From: Nocardioides astragali
GTDB taxonomy: Bacteria > Actinomycetota > Actinomycetes > Propionibacteriales > Nocardioidaceae
Assembly: GCF_024436375.1 (NCBI RefSeq)
Contig: NZ_JAFMZM010000005.1
Span: 186,001-250,000 of the forward strand
Length of the DNA stretch: 64,000 bases
Direction: 5' to 3'
Positions 55,869-64,000 of the stretch are shown piece by piece (position 1 is the stretch's first letter; each line of letters starts with the position of its first letter). The notes beneath the pieces are model-generated. The model worked only from the letters and a program-made list of their open reading frames with translations. It ran no database searches and was not told where the DNA came from. A program made the position numbers and the translations under genes.

Positions 55869-57119
55869 ATGAGCAGTGAGGACGCTGTCCGCGAGGTGGC
55901 AGGCCGGGCCCGCACCGCGAGCCACGTGCTCGCCACGGCCACCCGCGCCACCAAGGACGCCGCCCTTCTCGCGATGGCGGACGCGCTCGAGGAGGCAGGC
56001 GAGCGGATCCTGTCGGCCAACGCCGAGGACGTCGCCCGCGCCGAGGCGGGCGGCACGCCGGCCAACATCGTCGACCGGCTGCGCCTGGACGAGGGCCGCC
56101 TCGAGGCGATGGCGCAGGGCCTGCGCGACGTGGCCGGCCTGCCGGACCCGGTCGGCGAGGTGCTCCGCGGCAGCACGCTGGCCAACGGCCTCGAGCTGCG
56201 CCAGGTCCGCGTGCCCTTCGGGGTGGTCGGCATGATCTACGAAGCCAGGCCCAACGTGACCGCTGACGCCGCCGGGATCTGCCTCAAGGCGGGCAACGCC
56301 GTGCTGCTGCGCGGCTCGTCCAGCGCCCGGTCGAGCAACGCCGCGATCGTCGAGACGATGCGCGGCGCGCTGGCTGCGAGCGGCCTGCCGGAGGACGTCG
56401 TACAGCTGGTGCCGGGTGAGACGCACGACAGCGTCAAGGCGCTGATGCGCGCCCGCGGCCTGGTCGACGTGCTCATCCCGCGCGGAGGCGCCGGGCTGAT
56501 CCGCCGCGTCGTCGAGGAGTCGACCGTGCCCGTCATCGAGACCGGGGTCGGCAACTGCCACGTCTACGTCGACGCCTCGGCCGACCTCGAGCAGGCCCTG
56601 GCGATCGTGCTCAACGCCAAGACCCAGCGCACCAGCGTCTGCAACGCGGCCGAGTCGCTGCTGGTGCACCAGGACGTCGCCGACGCGTTCCTGCCCGCCG
56701 TCGTGGCGGCCCTCCAGCATGAGGGGGTGCTGATCCACGGTGACGCGGCCTTCGCCGAGCACGACGACGTGGTGCCGGTGACCGACGAGGACCACGCGGC
56801 CGAGTTCCTCGCCCTGGAGATCTCCGCTGCGGTCGTGCCTGACGTCGAGGGCGCGATCGACCACATCCGGCGGTTCTCCACGGGGCACACGGAGGCGATC
56901 GTCGCGCGCGACCAGGCCACGATCCGGCGCTTCGTGGCAGCCGTCGACTCCGCGGCGGTGGTCGTCAACGCCTCCACCCGCTTCACCGACGGCGGCGAGT
57001 TCGGCTTCGGCGCCGAGATCGGCATCTCGACGCAGAAGCTCCACGCCCGCGGGCCGATGGGCCTGCCGGAGATGACGTCCAGCAAGTACGTCGTCGTGGG
57101 CGAGGGGCACGTGCGCTGA
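55869..57119 (+). CDS. proA: Glutamate-5-semialdehyde dehydrogenase
   Basis: 416 residues, aldehyde dehydrogenase fold: EARPNVTADAAGICLKAGNA, the catalytic Cys in QRTSVCNAAESL (~258) and the C-terminal ARGPMGLPEMTSSKYV. It reduces glutamyl-5-phosphate to the semialdehyde in proline synthesis with NADPH. ATG 55869 follows TAGGCT by 7 nt and may be leaderless. proB is not upstream; the next gene begins 34 bp later. Confidence 0.96.
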   Translation: MSSEDAVREVAGRARTASHVLATATRATKDAALLAMADALEEAGERILSANAEDVARAEAGGTPANIVDRLRLDEGRLEAMAQGLRDVAGLPDPVGEVLRGSTLANGLELRQVRVPFGVVGMIYEARPNVTADAAGICLKAGNAVLLRGSSSARSSNAAIVETMRGALAASGLPEDVVQLVPGETHDSVKALMRARGLVDVLIPRGGAGLIRRVVEESTVPVIETGVGNCHVYVDASADLEQALAIVLNAKTQRTSVCNAAESLLVHQDVADAFLPAVVAALQHEGVLIHGDAAFAEHDDVVPVTDEDHAAEFLALEISAAVVPDVEGAIDHIRRFSTGHTEAIVARDQATIRRFVAAVDSAAVVVNASTRFTDGGEFGFGAEIGISTQKLHARGPMGLPEMTSSKYVVVGEGHVR

Positions 57120-57146
57120 CGTCCGCGCCACCGCAGACGATAGGAT
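57116..57146 (+). promoter_or_regulatory. Promoter giving a leaderless transcript
   Basis: CTGACG (57116-57121), 19 bp, then TAGGAT (57141-57146). The start point would be at or one base before ATG 57154. This places a second promoter inside the proA-nadD block. Confidence 0.45.
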
Positions 57147-57153
57147 CGCAGCC

Positions 57154-57318
57154 ATGCTGAGCGCCCTGACTGTCCTCGCCGCCGCCCTGTCCGTCGCCGC
57201 GGGCGAGCACGGCGAGCCCGTGGTCCACCCCTACGCCGTGGGCGGCATCGCCCTGGGGCTCCTCGTCGTGCTGCTGGTGGCAGTGGTCTCCTTCGGTGGC
57301 GGTCGCGAGCACAGCTGA
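57154..57318 (+). CDS. 54-residue membrane protein between proA and nadD
   Basis: A small protein with two hydrophobic helices, ~3-16 (ALTVLAAALSVAA) and ~28-48 (GGIALGLLVVLLVAVVSF), joined by a Gly/Glu/His loop. A gene of this kind commonly sits before nadD in related actinobacteria. ATG 57154 is 7 nt past TAGGAT; the nadD start follows 1 nt after its TGA. Function unknown. Confidence 0.75.
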   Translation: MLSALTVLAAALSVAAGEHGEPVVHPYAVGGIALGLLVVLLVAVVSFGGGREHS

Positions 57319-57319
57319 C

Positions 57320-57949
57320 GTGCCCATACGTCGCGTCGGGGTCATGGGTGGCACCTTCGACCCCATCCACCACGGCCACCTCGTGGCTGCGTCCGAGGTG
57401 CAGGCGTGGTTCGACCTGGACGAGGTCGTCTTCGTGCCCACCGGTGCCCCGTGGCAGAAGAGCGAGCGCGACGTCACCGAGGCCGAGCACCGCTACCTGA
57501 TGACGGTGGTCGCGACGGCGGCCAATCCACGCTTCACCGTCTCCCGGGTCGACATCGACCGTGACGGGCCGACGTACACCATCGACACCCTCCGCGACCT
57601 GAAGGCCGAGCTGCCCGACGCGGAGCTGTTCTTCATCACCGGCGCCGACGCCCTGGCCGACATCTTCACCTGGCGCAACGCCGACGAGCTCTTCGCACTC
57701 GCCAACTTCGTCGGCTGCACGCGACCGGGCTACACGATGGACCCGGAGACGCTGGCGAAGATCCCCTCTGACAAGGTCACCATGGTCGAGATCCCGGCGC
57801 TGGCGATCTCCTCCACCGAGTGCCGCGAGCGCAAGCGCCGTGGCGAGCCCGTGTGGTACCTCGTTCCGGACGGGGTCGTGCAGTACATCGCCAAGCATGG
57901 CCTCTATGCCTCCCCACCCAGCACGTACGACAGCAAGGACACTGCATGA
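57320..57949 (+). CDS. nadD: Nicotinate-nucleotide adenylyltransferase
   Basis: 209 residues. The nucleotidyltransferase motif GGTFDPIHHGHL (with HxGH) and the C-terminal ISSTECR motif are present. It joins ATP and nicotinate mononucleotide to form deamido-NAD in NAD synthesis. GTG 57320 is chosen over GTG 57296, because the latter lies inside the previous gene. The stop overlaps rsfS as ATGA. Confidence 0.95.
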   Translation: MPIRRVGVMGGTFDPIHHGHLVAASEVQAWFDLDEVVFVPTGAPWQKSERDVTEAEHRYLMTVVATAANPRFTVSRVDIDRDGPTYTIDTLRDLKAELPDAELFFITGADALADIFTWRNADELFALANFVGCTRPGYTMDPETLAKIPSDKVTMVEIPALAISSTECRERKRRGEPVWYLVPDGVVQYIAKHGLYASPPSTYDSKDTA

Positions 57950-58305
57950 CTGCCACCGACCACGCCCTCGAGCTCGTCGCCGTCGCGGCCCAGGCCGCGC
58001 ACGACAAGAAGGCCGACCAGGTCCTGGCCTTCGACGTCAGCGAGCAGATCGCCATCACCGACGCGTTCGTGCTGGCCAGTGCCAACAACGAGCGCGCCGT
58101 GGGGGCCATCGTCGACGAGGTCGAGGACAAGCTCCGCGAGGCCGGCGCCAAGCCGATCCGGCGCGAGGGCCACAAGGAAGGTCGCTGGGTGCTGCTGGAC
58201 TACGGCGAGATCGTCGTGCACGTGCAGCACGAGGAGGAGCGGATGTTCTACGCCCTCGAGCGCCTGTGGAGCGACTGCCCGGTGATCCCCCTCGCCCTGA
58301 CGTGA
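57946..58305 (+). CDS. rsfS: Ribosomal silencing factor RsfS
   Basis: 119 residues of the RsfS/DUF143 family: KADQVLAFDVSEQIAITDAFVLAS, then EGRWVLLDYGEIVVHV and HEEERMFYALERLW. It binds ribosomal protein L14 and blocks subunit joining in slow growth. ATG 57946 overlaps nadD by 4 bp and its stop overlaps the phosphatase gene as GTGA. Confidence 0.95.
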   Translation: MTATDHALELVAVAAQAAHDKKADQVLAFDVSEQIAITDAFVLASANNERAVGAIVDEVEDKLREAGAKPIRREGHKEGRWVLLDYGEIVVHVQHEEERMFYALERLWSDCPVIPLALT

Positions 58306-58961
58306 GGCGCCTGGTCCTGCTGCGACATGGGCAGACCGAGTGGAACCACACGCGACGGGCGCAGGGCCATGCCGACGTGCCGCTGGACGATGTCGGTCTG
58401 GCCCAGGCCAAGGAGGTCGCCCCCGTCCTCGCCGCCCTGCACCCGGTCGCGATCTGGTCGTCCGACCTCGCTCGCGCCGCCCAGACCGCGGGCGCTGTCG
58501 CCGCCGAGTGCGGTCTCGAGCCCGTCCTCGACCCCCGGCTGCGCGAGTTCGACGTCGGCCCCAACCGGACCGGTCTGACCCCCGAGGAGTACGCCGTCGC
58601 CCACCCGGAGGAGCACGCCGCCCTCCTCGCCGGCGAGATCGACGCGATCCCCGGACGCGAGACCCGGGACGACGTGCTGGCGCGTTTCCTGCCCGCACTC
58701 ACGACGTACGCCGACGGGCTGGGGGAGGGCGAGACCGGGATCGTGGTCGCCCACGGAGCCGCCCTGCGCGTCGCGGTTCCTGCCTTCCTCGGCTGGGGCG
58801 CAGATCCGGGCGAGTCCTTCGGCGTGCTGGCCAACTGCGGCTGGGTCGTGCTCGAGCACTCGGCGTCGACGTGGACCGGTGGCATGGAGCAATGGCGCCT
58901 GATCGCGTGGAACCGCGTCGTCCCGACCCCCGATTTCACCCCGCCGACCGCGGTCGGCTAA
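58302..58961 (+). CDS. Histidine phosphatase (phosphoglycerate mutase-like)
   Basis: 219 residues with the catalytic RHG in LLRHGQTEWN (His ~9), Glu/Asp in the REFDVGPNRTG region and the second His in VVAHGAAL (~150). Possible substrates include glucosyl-3-phosphoglycerate; the sequence does not settle this. GTG 58302 overlaps rsfS by 4 bp, so the block nadD-rsfS-phosphatase is translationally coupled. Confidence 0.9.
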   Translation: MRRLVLLRHGQTEWNHTRRAQGHADVPLDDVGLAQAKEVAPVLAALHPVAIWSSDLARAAQTAGAVAAECGLEPVLDPRLREFDVGPNRTGLTPEEYAVAHPEEHAALLAGEIDAIPGRETRDDVLARFLPALTTYADGLGEGETGIVVAHGAALRVAVPAFLGWGADPGESFGVLANCGWVVLEHSASTWTGGMEQWRLIAWNRVVPTPDFTPPTAVG

Positions 58962-59002
58962 TGTTCTCCGCGTTGTCCTCCAGCACGATGGAAGACGATG
59001 TT

Positions 59003-59075
59003 GGGGCTGTGGCGCAGCTGGTAGCGCATCTGCATGGCATGCAGAGGGTCAGGGGTTCGAGTCCCCTCAGCTCCA
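59003..59075 (+). tRNA. tRNA-Ala (GGC anticodon)
   Basis: A 73-base cloverleaf: acceptor GGGGCTG / CAGCTCC with one G-U pair, D arm GCGC/GCGC, anticodon stem TCTGC/GCAGA, loop ATGGCAT with GGC in the anticodon position, T arm AGGGG/CCCCT with TTCGAGT, discriminator A. CCA is not encoded. A 14-bp-stem terminator follows. Confidence 0.95.
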
Positions 59076-59083
59076 CCGACATC

Positions 59084-59114
59084 GAAGGCCCGCAGTCCAC
59101 GACTGCGGGCCTTC
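59084..59114 (+). terminator. Terminator after tRNA-Ala
   Basis: GAAGGCCCGCAGTC pairs with GACTGCGGGCCTTC around a 3-base loop, 9 bp past the tRNA. Confidence 0.85.
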
Positions 59115-59171
59115 TGCGTCTGCCACGACCGCGGACTCGGCCAAATCAGGGGTCGGTGGCACCATGTGCTC

Positions 59172-60401
59172 ATGACCGCGACCGACGTCTCCACCAGCAC
59201 CAGCACCGCCCAGCACATCGAGCTCACCGAGCGCTACGCGGCGCACAACTACCACCCCCTTCCGGTGGTGCTGGCGGAGGGCGAGGGTGCCTGGGTCATC
59301 GACGTCGACGGTCGCCGCTACCTCGACTGCCTGGCGGGCTACTCCGCGCTCAACTTCGGTCACTCCAACGAGCGCCTGGTCGCGGTCGCGCGCGAGCAGC
59401 TCGGTCACCTCACGCTGACCAGCCGGGCCTTCTTCAACGACAAGCTGAGCGGCTTCGCCGAGGCGCTGGCCCGCCTGACCGGCAAGGACATGATCCTGCC
59501 GATGAACTCCGGCGCCGAGGCCGTCGAGACCGCGATCAAGGTGAGCCGCAAGTGGGGCTACGAGGTCAAGGGCGTGCCCGCCGGCCAGGCGTCGATCATC
59601 ACGATGCAGGGCAACTTCCACGGCCGCACCACGACCATCGTGAGCTTCTCCGACGATGAAGTGGCGACCTCCGGCTACGCGCCTTTCACCACCGGCTTCC
59701 GGAGCGTGGCCTACGGCGACATCGACGCCGTGGCCGCGGCCATCGACGAGACCACCGTCGCGGTGCTCTTCGAGCCGATCCAGGGCGAGGGCGGCGTCGT
59801 GATGCCGCCCGAGGGCTTCCTGCGCGACCTCCGCGCGCTCTGCACCGAGCGCAACGTGCTGATGGTCGCCGACGAGATCCAGGCCGGCCTGGCCCGGTCG
59901 GGCAAGACCTTCGCGTGCGACCACGAGGACGTCGTCCCCGACATCTACGTCCTGGGCAAGGCACTCGGCGGTGGGCTCTACCCCGTCTCCGCCATCGCGG
60001 CCGACCGCGACGTGATGGACGTGATCACGCCGGGCTCGCACGGCTCGACCTTCGGCGGCAACCCGCTCGCCGCCGCGATCGGCACCGAGGTCGTGGCGAT
60101 GCTGGAGGAGGGCACCTTCCAGGCACGCGCCGCCGAGATCGGCGACCAGATCGAGGCCGGCTTCCGCCCGCTCGTGGGCAACGGCCTGGTCGGCGTACGC
60201 GTCCGTGGCGCGTGGGCCGGCATCGACATCGACCCGTCCCTGATGACGGGGCGCCAGATGTCGGAGGCGCTGATGGAGCGCGGGATCCTCGCCAAGGACA
60301 CCCACGGCTCGACGGTCCGCTTCGCACCCCCGCTGGTCGCCAGCGACGACGACATCGCCCTGCTCGTCACCGCGGTGACCGAGATCCTCACCGCCGGCTG
60401 A
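59172..60401 (+). CDS. rocD: Ornithine--oxo-acid aminotransferase
   Basis: 409 residues, class III PLP aminotransferase. PLP Lys in YVLGKALGGG (~263), DEIQAGLARSGK, and the family start HNYHPLPVVL. It converts ornithine + 2-oxoglutarate to glutamate-5-semialdehyde + glutamate, the same intermediate that proA makes nearby. ATG 59172 is the start. The next gene begins 17 bp later. Confidence 0.93.
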   Translation: MTATDVSTSTSTAQHIELTERYAAHNYHPLPVVLAEGEGAWVIDVDGRRYLDCLAGYSALNFGHSNERLVAVAREQLGHLTLTSRAFFNDKLSGFAEALARLTGKDMILPMNSGAEAVETAIKVSRKWGYEVKGVPAGQASIITMQGNFHGRTTTIVSFSDDEVATSGYAPFTTGFRSVAYGDIDAVAAAIDETTVAVLFEPIQGEGGVVMPPEGFLRDLRALCTERNVLMVADEIQAGLARSGKTFACDHEDVVPDIYVLGKALGGGLYPVSAIAADRDVMDVITPGSHGSTFGGNPLAAAIGTEVVAMLEEGTFQARAAEIGDQIEAGFRPLVGNGLVGVRVRGAWAGIDIDPSLMTGRQMSEALMERGILAKDTHGSTVRFAPPLVASDDDIALLVTAVTEILTAG

Positions 60402-60418
60402 GTGCCTGGCACGCCCCG

Positions 60419-61687
60419 GTGAGCGCTCGCTTCGACCACCTGGTCGTCGCCGTCGACGACCTCGACGAGGCGGCGGCCCGGTGGGGCGCCGCGGGCCTGT
60501 CCGCCGTGCGTGGGGGAGCCCACCCGGTGGGCACCGAGAACGCGCTCGTCCGCGGTCCGAGGCCGGCCTACGTCGAGCTGATCGCGGCCGGGTCCGGCGA
60601 GTCGAACCCGTGGCTGGATCGCGTGCGGTCGGCGCGCGGCCCGATCTCCTGGGCGATCGCCGTGGACGACATCGAGGCGGCACGTACGGCGTTGGTCGAC
60701 GCGGGCTTCGACCCCCAGCCGGTGGTCGGTGGGTCACGACGGACGCCGGACGGCGGGCTCGTCGAGTGGCGGCTGTGCGACGTGGGGGAGGGGCCGTACG
60801 ACGGCTCCCTGCCGTTCCTGATCCAGTGGACGACGCCGATGGGGCCGGGTCCGGCCGAGGGCCCCATCGTCGAGCAGATCGGCCTCGCCCCGCCCGATCC
60901 CGACCGGGTGGCCGACCTGCTGGTCGCCCTCGGGTTCGAGCCGAGTCGTTCCTGGCCTCGTCGGCTGTTCGAGCCCGCGGCCGGAGGCGCCGGGATCAGG
61001 CTCGAGCCGATCGGCGATCCGGTCGATCTCGGGTCGGCCTCGTGGTCGATGAGCTGGGACGACGAGGAGCGCGGACCGCGGGCGTCGCTCGCGCTCCGGA
61101 CCGCTTCCGGCGAGCTGACCCAACTGACCCTCGATGGTGTCGGCATCGTGGCCTGGCCGGACCGGCGCCGCCTCGCCGCGTCCGCACTGCAACCCGCGGG
61201 CGGGAGCGGTTCCGCACCCGAGCGGGCCGAGGCGTGGGTGGAGTCGCTGGTGTCCTCCGGACTGGCCGTCGCCGAGGAGGTCGAGGTCGTGTGGGCCGAG
61301 GGCATCTCGATCGAGGTGACAGCCGTGACGCGGCTGAACGGCCCCGCCGGCACGCAACCGATCACCATCGTCCGGGGGCTGCACCCGCTCGACCGCAACG
61401 GCGTCGTTGCGATCGGGGTCGGCGAGCCGGTCGAGGTGCTCGAGCGCCAGCCCATGAGCGGCGACCCTCCGACCGCCGAGCAGGTCGACCGGATCGACGA
61501 CGCGTTCGTGCTCGCCCTCAGCGGCGGGGTGTACGCCGTCCGTGGCCGGCGCCGGTCCGTCGTCCGTGCGCTCGACGGGTGGGGTGCCTCGGGCCGGTTC
61601 GCGAAAGGAGAGCCCGAGCAGTGGTTGGCCCAGGCGGCCGCCGGACGTCGTACGGACGGGGTCCTCGCCGGAGCTCCCTGGCTCTGA
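60419..61687 (+). CDS. Glyoxalase-like-domain protein
   Basis: 422 residues. The first ~170 form a glyoxalase-like fold (FDHLVVAVDDLDEAAARWGAAGL ... VEWRLCDVGEGP); a second similar half begins ~147 (IVEQIGLAPPDPDRVADLLV). The remainder (~265-422) is unassigned. GTG 60419 gives the proper family N-terminus. Its TGA abuts the LtrA stop, giving TGATCA. Confidence 0.78.
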   Translation: MSARFDHLVVAVDDLDEAAARWGAAGLSAVRGGAHPVGTENALVRGPRPAYVELIAAGSGESNPWLDRVRSARGPISWAIAVDDIEAARTALVDAGFDPQPVVGGSRRTPDGGLVEWRLCDVGEGPYDGSLPFLIQWTTPMGPGPAEGPIVEQIGLAPPDPDRVADLLVALGFEPSRSWPRRLFEPAAGGAGIRLEPIGDPVDLGSASWSMSWDDEERGPRASLALRTASGELTQLTLDGVGIVAWPDRRRLAASALQPAGGSGSAPERAEAWVESLVSSGLAVAEEVEVVWAEGISIEVTAVTRLNGPAGTQPITIVRGLHPLDRNGVVAIGVGEPVEVLERQPMSGDPPTAEQVDRIDDAFVLALSGGVYAVRGRRRSVVRALDGWGASGRFAKGEPEQWLAQAAAGRRTDGVLAGAPWL

Positions 61688-62917
61688 TCAGCGCTCGGCG
61701 ACCTCGGCGATGTGCCGGTAGCCGCGCAGCTCGTAGCCCAGCACGGTCACCCACGGCGCCAGCATCAGCACCACCAGGGCGGTCGACAGCGGGGCCCCGG
61801 AGGCGGCGAGCAGCCAGGCCGCCACGAGGACCACCAGTGTGCCGACCAGCAGCCAGGCGTGCAGAGGGTCTCGCCCGGGGAAGAGCACGTGGAAGATCGT
61901 GAAGAGGGCCAGCACGAACACGGCGACCGGGATCGCCATGGTCAGCACCGTCTGCCCGGCGTCCAGCTTGCTGTGGTGCTCGACGTAGTAGGCGGCGGCA
62001 TGCAGTCCCGCGCCGGTCCCGGCGATCGACGCGTAGAGGGCCAGGTGACCGAAGCCGAAGACCATGCTGCGGGCGTTGCTCGCACTGAGGGCGGCTCCGA
62101 ACGGGATGGTGAAGTAGACCCACCACAGGCCCACGGCGAGGGAGACGCCGGCCAGTGCGATCACGGCGGCCTCGAGGCTCCAGCCCTGCTTCTCCACCAC
62201 CGCCTCGATCGCGGTCGTCGTCCCGAGCACGACCTCGCCGAAGGTGATGATGGCGAGCAGGCCGTAGCGCTCGGCGATGTGGTGGGGATGCCAGGGGGTC
62301 GACGGGAGGTGCGTCTCGATCCACACCAAGCCGCCCACCTCCAGGGCGAACAGCGCGAGGGTGAGCGCGACCTGGACGACCAGGGGGAGGAGGTCGAACG
62401 CGGTGACCACCCAGCCGACCTGGGCGACGGTGAGCAGGCGGACGTAGGCCAAGCACGTACGGCGCCGCAGCGAGTCGTGGGTCGCCGCGCGGGCCCACAG
62501 CAGGATCAGGGATACCCGCATGGTGACGTAGCCCGCCACCACCACGGAGTTGTCGAACTCGCCGTGGTTGAACCCTTCGAAGACGTCGTGCAGTCCCAGG
62601 GCCAGGACGAGGACGCCGACCATCTGCAGCAGCGTGGCCAGGCGCATGAACGCGTCGTCAGTGTCGTAGGCCGACGCGAACCACGAGAAGTTGATCCAGG
62701 CCAGCGTGATCGCGAACATCGCCACCGCGAAGCCGAGCAGGCCCTCGACGACGTGGTCCTCGACGAGTGCGTGGGCGAACTGCGACCCGGCGAGGCTGAA
62801 CGCCACGACCAGCGTGAGGTCGTAGAGCAGCTCGAGGGGAGTGGCCGTGCGGTGGGTCTCGTGGGGGTCGCGGCCGGTCATGCGCCGTAGGCGGTGGGTC
62901 AGGTGAGCCTCGCTCAT
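61688..62917 (-). CDS. Low-temperature-requirement A (LtrA) family membrane protein
   Basis: 409 residues, about twelve membrane helices, with LELLYDLTLVVAFSLAG and LLAIITFGEVVLGTTTAIE, typical of LtrA proteins first linked to growth at low temperature. Biochemical role unknown. The start at 62917 is the best ATG. It is convergent with the glyoxalase-like gene without any spacer and lies 37 bp past the stop of the next SDR region's gene on the same strand as read on the minus strand. Confidence 0.9.
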   Translation of the reverse strand: MSEAHLTHRLRRMTGRDPHETHRTATPLELLYDLTLVVAFSLAGSQFAHALVEDHVVEGLLGFAVAMFAITLAWINFSWFASAYDTDDAFMRLATLLQMVGVLVLALGLHDVFEGFNHGEFDNSVVVAGYVTMRVSLILLWARAATHDSLRRRTCLAYVRLLTVAQVGWVVTAFDLLPLVVQVALTLALFALEVGGLVWIETHLPSTPWHPHHIAERYGLLAIITFGEVVLGTTTAIEAVVEKQGWSLEAAVIALAGVSLAVGLWWVYFTIPFGAALSASNARSMVFGFGHLALYASIAGTGAGLHAAAYYVEHHSKLDAGQTVLTMAIPVAVFVLALFTIFHVLFPGRDPLHAWLLVGTLVVLVAAWLLAASGAPLSTALVVLMLAPWVTVLGYELRGYRHIAEVAER

Positions 62918-62954
62918 GCCTCCGGATCCTCGCAGACCTCGGGCGTTGCCCGCC

Positions 62955-63716
62955 TCAGGCGATGGTCAGTCCGCCGTCGACCGGGATCATCTGCCCGGTG
63001 ACGTAGCCGGCGGCGTCCGAGGCCAACCACACGGCCGTCGCCGCGAGCTCACGCGGGTCGCCCGTGCGCCCGGTCGGCACGCGCTGCATGGCCAGGTCGA
63101 GGTAGCCCTCGGGATAGGTGTCGGTCATCTCCGAGGCGAAGAAGCCGGGTGCGAGGGCGTTGACGCGGATGCCCTTGCGGCCCGTCCACTGCTGGGCGAG
63201 GTCACGCGTCAGGCCGCCGAGGCCCGCCTTGGAGGCGGAGTACGCCGCCTGGGGCAGGCCGCCGGTGGTGATGCCGAGGATCGAGGAGATGTTGATGATG
63301 CTCGACCCGGGCTCCATCACCCGGCCGCAGGCCTGCGCCATCCAGTAGCAGCCGTTGAGGTTGACGTCGATGACCGACCGGAACTGCTCCGGGGTCTCCC
63401 GCGTGGCGGGGATCGCGGTGCCGACGCCGGCGTTGTTGACGAGCACGTCGACGCGGCCGAACGTCGCCACGGCCTCGTCGACCAGCCGCTGGCACTGCGC
63501 GGGGTCCGCGACATCGGTGGCCACCGTGTGCACCCGACGGCCGATGGATCGTACGGACTCGGCGACCTGCTCGAGCTTCTCCACCCGACGCGCGCCGAGC
63601 ACCACGTCGGCACCGGCCTCGGCGAAGCAGTGGGCGAACGCCACGCCCAGCCCGCTGGAGGCGCCGGTGACGATGACGACCTTGTCGTCGAGACGAAAGA
63701 GGTCCAGGAGGGTCAT
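62955..63716 (-). CDS. Short-chain dehydrogenase/reductase
   Basis: 253 residues with TGASSGLG (~18-25), the NNAGVG segment, Ser in INISSILG (~145), and the catalytic Tyr-x-x-x-Lys in AAYSASKAG (~158-162). A classical NAD(P)-dependent oxidoreductase of the 3-oxoacyl reductase type. ATG 63716 is chosen; the frame continues upstream through repeat copy C, which is not coding. GGAGG lies close upstream. Confidence 0.93.
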   Translation of the reverse strand: MTLLDLFRLDDKVVIVTGASSGLGVAFAHCFAEAGADVVLGARRVEKLEQVAESVRSIGRRVHTVATDVADPAQCQRLVDEAVATFGRVDVLVNNAGVGTAIPATRETPEQFRSVIDVNLNGCYWMAQACGRVMEPGSSIINISSILGITTGGLPQAAYSASKAGLGGLTRDLAQQWTGRKGIRVNALAPGFFASEMTDTYPEGYLDLAMQRVPTGRTGDPRELAATAVWLASDAAGYVTGQMIPVDGGLTIA

Positions 63717-63761
63717 GGCGAGACCATAGCCGCCGTGGCTGACCCCGGGACCCACTGCCTG

Positions 63762-63848
63762 TTCACCATGGGATGTCGGTGAACAGGCACTTCCCCAGGT
63801 GAATTGACCGAGGGGAGTGCGTATTCGTCGACATCCCATGATGAACAG
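63762..63848. repeat. 87-bp palindromic repeat, copy C
   Basis: Outer arms TTCACCATGGGATGT and ACATCCCATGATGAA with CAG following; CTG precedes, lengthening the arm. Interior differs from A and B at many positions, yet paired sites still match: CGGTGAA pairs with TTCGTCG (with wobbles), and GGT...ACC replaces TGT...ACG at the centre. It begins 29 bp past the partial gene's stop on the minus strand. Confidence 0.9.
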
Positions 63849-63877
63849 TCGGGTGGTGAACGGGCGGGCAGCACGCA

Positions 63878-64000
63878 TCACCGGGCGGCAGGCTCCAAGG
63901 GCTCGACCGGAGCGCGCTTCAGGTTGCGCACCGACCGCGAGCAGAGCACGAGTCCGACCACGGCGACGTACGCCACGGCCGAGGCGATGAGGACCGGCCG
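63878..64000 (-). CDS. C-terminal end of a membrane protein (partial)
   Basis: The last 40 residues before a TGA at 63880-63878: a membrane helix (VLIASAVAYVAVVGLVLC) and a basic tail (RSVRNLKRAP). The rest lies beyond the window. Repeat copy C follows 29 bp after its stop. Confidence 0.7.
   Translation of the reverse strand, partial: RPVLIASAVAYVAVVGLVLCSRSVRNLKRAPVEPLEPAAR

Overview
The window is high-GC chromosomal DNA from an actinobacterium. Leaderless or GTG/TTG starts, a LAL-type LuxR regulator, a DivIVA/FilP-like coiled-coil protein, a GlgE-pathway operon, crotonyl-CoA carboxylase/reductase and YbbN/AbiEi-type proteins fit Propionibacteriales, most likely a Nocardioides-like organism. 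That placement is inference from gene content, not from a marker gene. There is no rRNA, prophage, transposase or CRISPR array. One tRNA (Ala-GGC) is present.

Layout. 0-11.9 kb: MOSC/GNAT protein, tandem 3-hydroxyacyl-CoA dehydrogenase, VOC protein, LuxR regulator, alpha/beta hydrolase, a CGNR regulator facing an EamA exporter across overlapping promoters, AI-2E-type permease, DivIVA-like protein. 12-16.2 kb: acyl-CoA block with crotonyl-CoA carboxylase/reductase, methylmalonyl-CoA epimerase, thiolase and MeaB GTPase. 16.2-24.2 kb: small proteins, a degenerate SDR, GtrA, a CxxC-less thioredoxin/TPR protein, pyruvate phosphate dikinase, a GNAT-Nudix fusion and an AbiEi-like protein lying between two copies of an 87-bp repeat. 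24.4-27.3 kb: divergent copper pair (multicopper oxidase with extra cupredoxin; secreted cupredoxin-like protein). 27.3-42 kb and 47-49.1 kb: alpha-glucan metabolism. glgE-treS-mak-glgB form one operon whose genes each overlap by 4 bp; glgP, a stand-alone maltokinase-cap-like protein and glgX lie nearby. Together they convert trehalose to maltose, maltose-1-phosphate and branched glucan, and break the glucan down again. A large secreted M36 metallopeptidase sits between glgE and glgP.

42-46.9 kb is an accessory stretch: MFS exporter, a decayed DUF222/HNH-type gene with an intact LexA box, and small proteins. 49-54.2 kb: enoyl-CoA hydratase, two tandem secreted Ig-like paralogues and etfBA. 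54.3-64 kb: a secreted protein, then proA, a 54-residue membrane protein, nadD, rsfS, a histidine phosphatase, tRNA-Ala, rocD, a glyoxalase-like protein, LtrA, an SDR and the end of a membrane protein.

The most unusual signal is a family of three 87-bp imperfect palindromes (23120, 24300, 63762). All have the same length and orientation, and all lie 18-36 bp past the stop of a minus-strand gene. Paired-position changes suggest a conserved hairpin. Other notable points are a REP-like 24-bp insertion inside treS, face-to-face promoters built from one inverted repeat at 8130-8163, and the orphan SOS box.
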